Of a DNA stretch of 64,000 nucleotides, positions 54,974-64,000 are shown in pieces (position 1 is the first letter of the stretch; each line of letters opens with the position of its first letter). Origin of the DNA: Blattamonas nauphoetae (taxonomy: Eukaryota > Preaxostyla > Oxymonadida); assembly GCA_033064195.1 (NCBI GenBank), contig JARBJD010000034.1, forward strand, positions 328,636 through 392,635, written 5' to 3'. The notes below the pieces were generated by a model that saw nothing but the letters and a program-made list of their open reading frames with translations, was not told the DNA's origin and did no database searches. The translations under genes were made by a program, and so were the position numbers.

Positions 54974-57160
54974 CAGGGCTTTCCACCCACAGAGCCGACT
55001 TCCTCAATTCATTCAGATTCATTCTTTTTCTTGTTGATATAATTCATGTGATCACTTTCCTTGGAGCATTCGTCTCAATTTCATCATAAAGACGAGATCC
55101 GGGATTGATCACATTCCCATATTTTTCTCGATGGATCCAAACTTCTCCATTTCGCATCCTCCTCTTTCTTCCATCAATGATTTGAAACAGGCAAGGTTGA
55201 TAAAGGACTTTGAAAACATGTTTCCGACTGAGAAATGTCTCTTTAAGCAAGTTGATGGGAAGGGATTCTCTGTTGTAGATGCTCGGAATTCTATCAAAAC
55301 AAGCGTCTCAAAACCAATCATTTATTACGCGATATTCGACAAGTATCAAACTCTCGAACCTGGTTAAACACACTCAAACAAACCTTCATGCAAATGCTGA
55401 ATCAAAGAGGCAATACTCAGTGGGCCAACTCAAAACTCACTTTCTCGAATGCATCTCTCCCACATCCTGATCACCAATTTATTTAGATCTGTCCATTACA
55501 TCTCTAAACATAATCTACCAATCTGTCATCATCGATCACTCGTTGCTGAGTTCGATCGCTCAGCGAATATTCCTTCCTCATCTGTCGGCACATTTCAATC
55601 GCATCGTTCCTTCCAAAACGCTTTATCCATCATGTCTCAAGTATTCGCCTTCAATCGTTCCCTCCTTTCAACCAACCGTCCATTCTACTCAGTCATCATT
55701 GATTCATCGACAGATATCTCGGCAAACAACCATCTCATAATTATTCTCAAATTTTCGATCGACATGAGCAACTGAGTCGTCAAGCAATTGGTCTCCCTCA
55801 CATCTCAACATCGTCTGGCGAACAGATTCTTAACGCTGTTCGATCGACTCTCGAGAAAAACGAGTTGCCACTACACCATTGCATTTCTGTTTCCTCGGAT
55901 GGTGACAGTGCAATGAGAGGAGAGAACGACGGGTTTCTGGGACGGTTTAGACTCGCAGGGTTTAGAGGGATTCATGTTCATTGTTTCGCTCATCGAATCC
56001 AAATCGTCCTGAACCGAACCCTCCATCGCATTCAGTATTCTGAATTCAGAAGAGCAATCGAGATTCTGAAAGACTGTGCTTCTTTCATCAAACGAAGTCC
56101 GCACCGTCGACGGCTGTTGGTGACTTTACAGAAGCGACTCAAAGAAAGAAAGACATCGCTTCCTCTCATCCATCGCATAAGATGGGATTCGATCTTTAGA
56201 ACTACCGAACACGCTCTCGCCTGCTATCAATCCATCACCAAAATTCTGGCAACTACGTCGTTGACAAAAAGAAAAGAGATTCGGCTCAAACAACAATGGA
56301 CGAAGCGATTTCGCTCGACACTGGTTCTCCTCAAAACAGTTCTCTCTCCATTTCACTCTCTCACTGAAATTGTTCAGCGCCGAAGCCTGTCACTCTTCGA
56401 CCTGAACGATCAGCTGCAATCAACTCTCGCCCACCTGTCCGAACTGAACAACCCCTCTGCTCTCCTTTCACTGGTCTCCAAAGACGCTACGGACAGCTGG
56501 AGACACACTTCTGTCGAAGATAAACCTTTCCATGATGTTTCTCTCCGATCTGGAGACTGAATTCGCGGAGGAGATGTCGATGGGGAATGGAGACACTTCA
56601 TCGACCTCTTCTGTGTCGATAAAGAAGATACAAGCCTCGCGAGAACGGCGTATGCTTCTCTCTGTGAAACGTATTCAATCCATTTCAACGATACGTGTTC
56701 AACTTCGATGGATACGGAATTTGATTCGTTTGTAGATTCTTGCACAGTAGAAAACGAAACGATTCGAACCTTTGGAGAGATGGTGCTCCACGATCCACTC
56801 CCAAACTGACTCCCTTCTCTATCCACGCCTATCCATCCTCAGTCAAATCTGCTTGCTCGTGTCTCCAACATCTGTCGAGGCTGAACGTGGCTTCAGTCGG
56901 ACGAATCGGATTAAGACGTTCTTTCGTTCGTCTCTCTCCAGCTCCGCCCTTGAATCTCTCTTTCTGATTTCAATGAATGCTCCTGACATACTTACCAACT
57001 ACCACTACCAATCATTGATTCATGAATTCAAAACTCTTCATCCACATCCAAGGTATCACCCAATCGTAAAGATGTCCACTCACCGCACAATCGACGATCT
57101 CATTGTGAAGCAGAAACGAAGCATGGATCTCGATGATGTGAAGCGAGAAAATGATGAGAG
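54974..57160 (+). mobile_element. hAT element, left end and body
   Basis: Starts CAGGGCTTTCCACCCACAG, nearly matching the right end of the hAT at 13766-18329 (inverted). The preceding 8 bases (CTAGTGAC) would be the target copy, but the other end is not in the window, so this is unconfirmed. It holds a decayed hAT transposase. The right limit is unknown; the end given marks the last hAT-like coding sequence. Confidence 0.7.
55131..57150 (+). pseudogene. Decayed hAT transposase
   Basis: Pieces in at least three frames. The N-terminal part (55131-55367) has VSKPIIYYAIFDKY. The core (about 55640-56560) has the hAT signature VSSDGDSAMRGENDGFLG, followed by HCFAHRIQIVLNR. The C-terminal dimerisation domain (about 56830-56990) has SPTSVEAERGFSRTNRIKTFF and ALESLFLISMN. 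Several frameshifts and stops separate them (a few may be introns), so no intact protein. An acidic, Ser/Pro-rich extension follows to 57500 in the last frame. Family assignment to hAT is firm. Confidence 0.8.
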
Positions 57161-57512
57161 TGAGCGAATATGTGGGGACGAGAATGAGAGATTGATGGAT
57201 GTCATGGATGAGATGGATATTTGGGAGACTGAATCTGAAGCACGTCTTGCCTGTTCGTCGATCTCGACTCGTTCGTCCGTGTCTCTTCCTCCTCCCACGA
57301 ATCTCTCCTTCCCACTATCACTTCCATCATTTCCATCCTTTCCACCAAGAGCGATTCACCACGAGGAACTATCCGGAAAGAGATTTGATCCGGTCCACGA
57401 ACACTTCTCCAGACGATGGGAACGGAAAGAAGCAACCCATGAGATGCCCTCTCTTTCATCGCAGATTGCTCGAGCATTCGATGAGAGAACGACTGATTGA
57501 TATTGAACGAGC

Positions 57513-57540
57513 GTAAGATCTCAACTCGCGAATTTTGCAG
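57513..57540 (+). other. Possible 28-nt GT-AG intron before Q-rich frame
   Basis: GTAAGATCTC at the left and AATTTTGCAG at the right look like strong splice signals only 28 nt apart. Downstream, a frame with QQLATDRDLNLKETEENEQQ leads into the minisatellite. The upstream frames do not join it cleanly. Confidence 0.3.
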
Positions 57541-57639
57541 AAACAGATAAAACTGATGTAGGATTCAGAGTCAGCTTCAGCCAACAACTTGCCACGGATC
57601 GCGATCTGAACCTGAAGGAGACAGAAGAAAATGAACAAC

Positions 57640-60600
57640 AACAAGAACAACAACAAGCTCAACAAACTCCCCACTCGCCCTCAACAACAAGAAGAACCAG
57701 AACAACAAGCTCAACAAACTCCCCACTCGCCCTCAACAACAAGAAGAACCAGAACAACAAGCTCAACAAACTCCTCCACTCGCCCTCAACAACAAGAAGA
57801 ACAAGAACAACAAGCTCAACAAACTCCCCACTCGCCCTCAACAACAAGAAGAACCAGAACAACAAGCTCAACAAACTCCCCCCACTCGCCCCTCAACAAC
57901 AAGAAGAACAAGAACAACAAGCTCAACAAACTCCCCACTCGCCCTCAACAACAAGAAGAACCAGAACAAGCTCAACAAACTCCCCACTCGCCCTCAACAA
58001 CAAGAAGAACCAGAACAACAAGCTCAACAAACTCCCCACTCGCCCTCAACAACAAGAAGAACAAGAACAAGCTCAACAAACTCCCCACTCGCCCTCAACA
58101 ACAAGAAGAACCAGAACAACAAGCTCAACAAACTCCCCACTCGCCCTCAACAACAAGAAGAACAAGAACAACAAGCTCAACAAACTCCCCACTCGACCTC
58201 AACAAGAAGAACAACAAGCTCAACAAACTCCCCACTCGCCCTCAACAACAAGAAGAACCAGAACAACAAGCTCAACAAACTCCCCACTCGCCCTCAACAA
58301 CAAGACCAACAAGAACAACAAGCTCAACAAACTCCCCCACTCGCCCTCAACAACAAGAAGAACAAGAACAACAAGCTCAACAAACTCCCCCACTCGCCCT
58401 CAACAACAAGAAGAACCAGAACAACAAGCTCAACAAACTCCCCCACTCGCCCTCAACAACAAGAAGAACAAGAACAACAAGCTCAACAAACTCCCCCACT
58501 CGACCTCAACAAGAAGAACAACAAGCTCAACAAACTCCCCACTCGCCCTCAACAACAAGAAGAACAAGAACAACAAGCTCAACAAACTCCCCACTCGCCC
58601 TCAACAACAAGAAGAACAAGAACAACAAGCTCAACAAACTCCCCCACCTCGACCCTCAACAAGAAGAACAACAAGCTCAACAAACTCCCCCACTCGCCCT
58701 CAACAACAAGAAGAACCAGAACAACAAGCTCAACAAACTCCCCCACTCGCCCCTCAACAACAAGACCAACAAGAACAACAAGCTCAACAAACCTCCACTC
58801 GCCCTCAACAACAAGAAGAACAAGAACAACAAGCTCAACAAACTCCCCCACTCGCCCTCAACAACAAGAAGAACAAGAACAACAAGCTCAACAAACTCCC
58901 CCACTCGACCTCAACAAGAAGAACAACAAGCTCAACAAACTCCCCCACTCGCCCTCAACAACAAGAAGAACCAGAACAACAAGCTCAACAAACTCCCCAC
59001 TCGCCCTCAACAACAAGACCAACAAGAACAACAAGCTCAACAAACTCCCCCACTCGCCCTCAACAACAAGAAGAACCAGAACAACAAGCTCAACAAACTC
59101 CCCACTCGCCCTCAACAAAAGACCAACAAGAACAACAAGCTCAACAAACTCCTCCACTGCCCCTCAACAACAAGAAGAACAAGAACAACAAGCTCAACAA
59201 ACTCCCCACTCGACCTCAAACAAGAAGAACAACAAGCTCAACAAACTCCCCACTCGCCCTCAACAACAAGACCAACAAGAACAACAAGCTCAACAAACTC
59301 CCCCACTCGCCCTCAACAACAAGAAGAACAAGAACAACAAGCTCAAGAAACTCCCCACTCGACCTCAACAAGAAGAACAACAACAAGCTCAACAAACTCC
59401 CCCACTCGCCCCCAACAACAACAAGAAGAACCAGAACAACAAGCTCAACAAACTCCCCCACTCGCCCTCAACAACAAGACCAACAAGAACAAGCTCAACA
59501 AACTCCCCCACTCGCCCTCAACAACAAGAAGAACCAGAACAACAAGCCTCAACAAACTCCCCCACTCGCCTCAACAAAAAGACCAACAAGAACAACAAGC
59601 TCAACAAACTCCTCCACTCGCCCTCAACAACAAGAAGAACAAGAACAACAAGCTCAACAAACTCCCCACTGACTCCTCAACAAGAAACAACAAGCTCAAC
59701 AAACTCCCCACTCGCCCTCAACAACAAGAAGAACCAGAACAACAAGCTCAACAAACTCCCCACTCGCCCTCAACAACAAGAAGAACCAGAACAACAAGCT
59801 CAACAAACTCCCCCACTCGCCCTCAACAACAAGACCAACAAGAACAACAAGCTCAACAAACTCCCCACTCGCCCCTCAACAACAAGACCAACAAGAACAA
59901 CAAGCTCAACAAACTCCTCCACTCGCCCTCAACAACAAGAAGAACAAGAACAACAAGCTCAACAAACTCCCCCACTGACCTCAACAAGAAGAACAACAAG
60001 CCTAACAAACTCCCCCACTCGCCCTCAACAACAAGACCAACAAGAACAACAAGCTCAACAAACTCTCCACCTCGCCCCTCAACAACAAGAAGAACAAGAA
60101 CAACAAGCTCAACAAACTCCCCCCACTCGCCCCTCAACAACAAGAAGAACAAGAACAACAAGCTCAACAAACTCCCCACTGACCTCAACAAGAAGAACAA
60201 CAAGCTCAACAAACTCCCCCACTCGCCCTCAACAACAAGAAGAACCAGAACAACAAGCTCAACAAACTCCCCCACTCGCCCTCAACAACAAGACCAACAA
60301 GAACAACAAGCTCAACAAACCCCCCACTGCCCTCAACAACAAGACCAACAAGAACAACAAGCTCAACAAACCTCCACTCGCCCTCAACAACAAGAAGAAC
60401 AAGAACAACAAGCTCAACAAACTCCCCACTCGCCCTCAACAACAAGAAGAACCAGAACAACAAGCTCAACAAACTCCCCACTCGCCCTCAACAACAAGAA
60501 GAACAAGAACAACAAGCTCAACAAACTCCCCACTGACCTCAACAAGAAGAACAACAAGCTCAACAAACTCCCCACTCGCCCTCAACAACAAGAAGAACCA

Positions 60601-63600
60601 GAACAACAAGCTCAACAAACTCCCCACTCGCCCTCAACAACAAGAAGAACAAGAACAACAAGCTCAACAAACTCCCCACTCGCCCTCAACAACAAGAAGA
60701 ACTAGAACAACAAGCTCAACAAACTCCCACTCTGCCCTCAACAACAAGAGACCAACAAGAACAACAAGCTCAACAAACCCCCACTCTGCCCTCAACAACA
60801 AGAAGAACCAGAACAACAAGCTCAACAAACTCCCCACTGCCCTCAACAACAAGAAGAAGAACAAGAACAACAAGCTCAACAAACTCCCCACTGCCCTCAA
60901 CAACAAAGAAGAACCAGAACAACAAGCTCAACAAACTCCCCCACTCGCCCTCAACAACAAAAAGAAGAACCAGAACAACAAGCTCAACAAACTCCCCACT
61001 CGCCCTCAACAACAAGAAGAACCAGAACAACAAGCTCAACAAACTCCCCCACTGACCTCAACAAGAAGAACAACAAGCTCAACAAACTCCCCCCACTGCC
61101 CTCAACAACAAGAAGAACCAGAACAACAAGCTCAACAAACTCCCCCACTCGCCCTCAACAACAAGAAGAACAAGAACAACAAGCTCAACAAACTCCCCAC
61201 TCGCCCTCAACAACAAGAAGAAGAACAAGAACAACAAGCTCAACAAACTCCCCACTCGCCCTCAACAACAAGAAGAACAAGAACAACAAGCTCAACAAAC
61301 CCCACTCGCCCTCAACAACAAGAAGAACAAGAACAACAAGCTCAACAAACTCCCACTCGCCCTCAACTACAAGAAGAACAAGAACAACAAGCTCAACAAC
61401 TCCCCACTGCCCTCAACAACAAGAAGAACAAGAACAACAAGCTCAACAAACTCCCACTGCCCTCAACTACAAGAAGAACCAGAACAACAAGCTCAACAAA
61501 CTCCCCCCCACTGACCCTCAACAACAACAAGAAGAACCAGAACAACAAGCTCAACAAACTCCCCCACTCGCCCTCAACAACAAGAAGAACCAGAACAACA
61601 AGCTCAACAAACTCCCCACTCGCCCTCAACAACAAGAAGAACCAGAACAACAAGCTCAACAAACTCCCCACTCGCCCTCAACAACAAGAAGAACCAGAAC
61701 AACAAGCTCAACAAACTCCCCCCCACCTCGCCCCCTCAACAACAAGAAGAACCAGAACAACAAGCTCAACAAACTCCCCACTCGCCCTCAAACAACAAGA
61801 CCAACAAGAACAAGCTCAACAAACTCCCTCCACTGCCCTCAACAACAAGAAGAACAAGAACAACAAGCCTCAACAAACTCCCCACTGACCTCAACAAGAA
61901 GAACAACAAGCTCAACAAACTCCCCACTCGCCCTCAACAACAAGAAGAACCAGAACAACAAGCTCAACAAACTCCCCCACTGACCTCAACAAGAAGAACA
62001 ACAAGCTCAACAAACTCCCCACTCGCCCCGCCAACAACAAGAAGAACCAGAACAACAAGCTCAACAAACTCCCCCACTCGCCCTCAACAACAAGAAGAAC
62101 CAGAACAACAAGCTCAACAAACTCCCCACTGCCCTCAACAACAAGAAGAACCAGAACAACAAGCTCAACAAACTCCCCACTCGCCCTCAACAAAAGACCA
62201 ACAAGAACAACAAGCTCAACAAACTCCTCCACTGCCCTCAACAACAAGAAGAACAAGAACAACAAGCTCAACAAACTCCCCACTGCCCTCAACAACAAGA
62301 AGAACCAGAACAACAAGCTCAACAAACTCCCCACTCGCCCTCAACAACAAGAAGAACAAGAACAACAAGCTCAACAAACTCCCACTCGACCTCAACAAGA
62401 AGAACAACAAGCTCAACAAACTCCCCACTCGCCCTCAACAACAAGAAGAACCAGAACAACAAGCTCAACAAACTCCCCCACTCGCCCCCTTTTCAACAAC
62501 AAGAAGAACAAGAACAACAAGCTCAACAAACTCCCCACTCGTCCTCAACAACAAGACCAACAAGAACAACAAGCTCAACAAACTCCCCACTCGCCTCAAC
62601 AACAAGAAGAACCAGAACAACAAGCTCAACAAACTCCCCACTCGCCCTCAACAACAAGAAGAACCAGAACAACAAGCTCAACAAACTCCCCACTGACCTC
62701 AACAAGAAGAACAACAAGCTCAACAAACTCCCCACTCGCCCTCAACAACAAGAAGAACCAGAACAACAAGCTCAACAAACTCCCCCACTCGCCCTCAACA
62801 ACAAGAAGAACAAGAACAACAAGCTCAACAAACTCCCCCACTCGCCCTCAACAACAAGAAGAACCAGAACAACAAGAAGCTCAACAAACTCCCCACTCGC
62901 CCTCAACAACAAGACCAACAAGAACAACAAGCCTCAACAAACTCCCCCACTGCCCTCAACAACAAGAAGAACCAGAACAACAAGCTCAACAACCCCCACT
63001 GCCCCTCAACAACAAGAAGAACAAGAACAACAAGCACAACAAACTCCCCCACTGACCTCAACAAGAAGAACAACAAGCTCAACAAACTCCCCACTGCCTC
63101 CCTCAACAACAAGAAGAACCAGAACAACAAGCTCAACAAACTCCCCCACTCGCCCTCAACAACAAGAAGAACCAGAACAACAAGCTCAACAAACTCCCCC
63201 ACTCGACCCTCTCAAACAAGAAGAACAACAAGCCTAACAAACTCCCCACTCGCCCTCAACAACAAGAAGAACCAGGAACAACAAGCTCAACAAACTCCCC
63301 ACTCGCCCCTCAACAACAAGAAGAACAAGAACAACAAGCTCAACAAACTCCCCCACTCGCCCTCAACAACAAGAAGAACAAGAACAACAAGCTCAACAAA
63401 CTCCCACTCGCCCCTCAACTACAAGAAGAACAAGAACAACAAGCTCAACAAACTCCCCACTCGCCCCTCAACAACAAGAAGAACAAGAACAACAAGCTCA
63501 ACAAACTCCCCCCACTCGCCCTCAACTACAAGAAGAACCAGAACAACAAGCTCAACAAACTCCCCACTCGACCTCCTCAACAACAAGAAGAACCAGAACA

Positions 63601-64000
63601 ACAAGCTCAACAAACTCCCCCCACTCGCCCTCAACAACAAAGAAGAACCAGAACAACAAGCTCAACAAACTCCCCCACTCCGCCCTCAACAACAAGAAGA
63701 ACCAGAACAACAAGCTCAACAAACTCCCCCACTCGCCTTCAACAACAAGAAGAACCAGAACAACAAGCTCAACAAACCCCCACTCGCCCTCAACAACAAG
63801 AAGAACCAGAACAACAAGCTCAACAAACCCCCACTCGCCCCTCAACAACAAGAAGAACCAGAACAACAAGCTCAACAAACTCCCCACTCGCCCTCCACAA
63901 CAAGAAGAACCAGAACAACAAGCTCAACAAACTCCCCCACTCGCCCTCAACAACAAGAAGAACCAGAACAACAAGCTCAACAAACTCCCCCACTCGCCCT
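57640..64000. repeat. ~52-bp minisatellite, over 6.3 kb, runs off window
   Basis: More than 120 head-to-tail units of about 51-52 bp built from CAACAACAAGAAGAACCAGA then ACAACAAGCTCAACAAACTC then CCCACTCGCCCT. Variants are ACCAG or ACAAG, a GACCAACAAG form, and a short form lacking about 11 bases that begins ACCTCAACAAGAAG. C-run length changes (three to seven) shift the frame. The first 3 kb keep one frame of over 1000 codons open (QQEEPEQQAQQTPHSPSTT repeats), preceded by a plausible non-repeat Q/E-rich start. It may be a real repetitive coding exon at its left side, but most long frames are composition shadows. Confidence 0.9.

Noticed and set aside
57659-63887. Many leucine-rich minus-strand frames (LSLLFWFFLLLR repeats)
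   Set aside because: These are the complement of the CAA/GAA-rich 52-bp repeat. Their hydrophobicity is compositional.

Overview
The window reads as eukaryotic, protist DNA. Tiny GT-AG introns (about 37 to 60 nt) restore reading frames in several genes. Eukaryotic DNA transposons (pogo, mariner, hAT, Merlin) are dense, and two host genes look like the large repetitive families of oxymonad flagellates. One is a Ser/Thr-rich right-handed beta-helix surface protein, the other a helical-repeat protein. The best guess is an oxymonad metamonad close to Blattamonas nauphoetae. This rests on remembered family resemblance, not a search. Host genes end at ordinary stops, so the standard code is likely.

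Layout. 0-1.2 kb: 3' part of a coiled-coil, Pro/Ser-rich host gene (+). 1.6-3.5 kb: pogo-type transposase (-) with an iteron-bearing right end, lying in a decayed surface-protein gene. 3.8-12.2 kb: decayed host sequence, copies of a dispersed repeat, a 33-bp minisatellite and a small Tc1/mariner-type element. 12,176-29,256: a 17-kb hAT element with an exact 8-bp target duplication. Its transposase is at the right end. Inside it sit a pogo element (itself split by a 4.6-kb hAT insertion), a 0.9-kb hAT MITE, a 1.46-kb minisatellite of 30-bp units, and a second hAT insertion that splits the outer transposase. 29.3-33.5 kb: rest of the dispersed repeat with a further small transposon, then decayed host sequence. 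33,565-36,909: a Merlin/IS1595-like element with iteron-bearing terminal repeats, carrying a transposase and an OTU-type cysteine protease-like gene. 37.6-46.0 kb: a large surface-protein gene (-), split by a mariner element (itself containing a MITE) and by an 889-bp MITE. 46.3-49.9 kb: a helical-repeat host gene (+), split by a 2.5-kb element with an unusual transposase. 50.7-54.97 kb: an AT-rich cluster of four unknown genes on one strand, three of them sharing a start-adjacent promoter-like box. It is a candidate virus-like (Polinton-like) integrated element. 54,974 onward: a decayed hAT element inserted in that cluster, then a 52-bp minisatellite of at least 6.3 kb that runs off the window.

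In most nested insertions, removing the element and one copy of its target duplication restores the host frame exactly (pogo, outer hAT, helical-repeat gene, 5' part of the surface gene). The order of insertion can therefore be read directly. The mariner insertion in the surface gene is the exception: a one-base offset remains.
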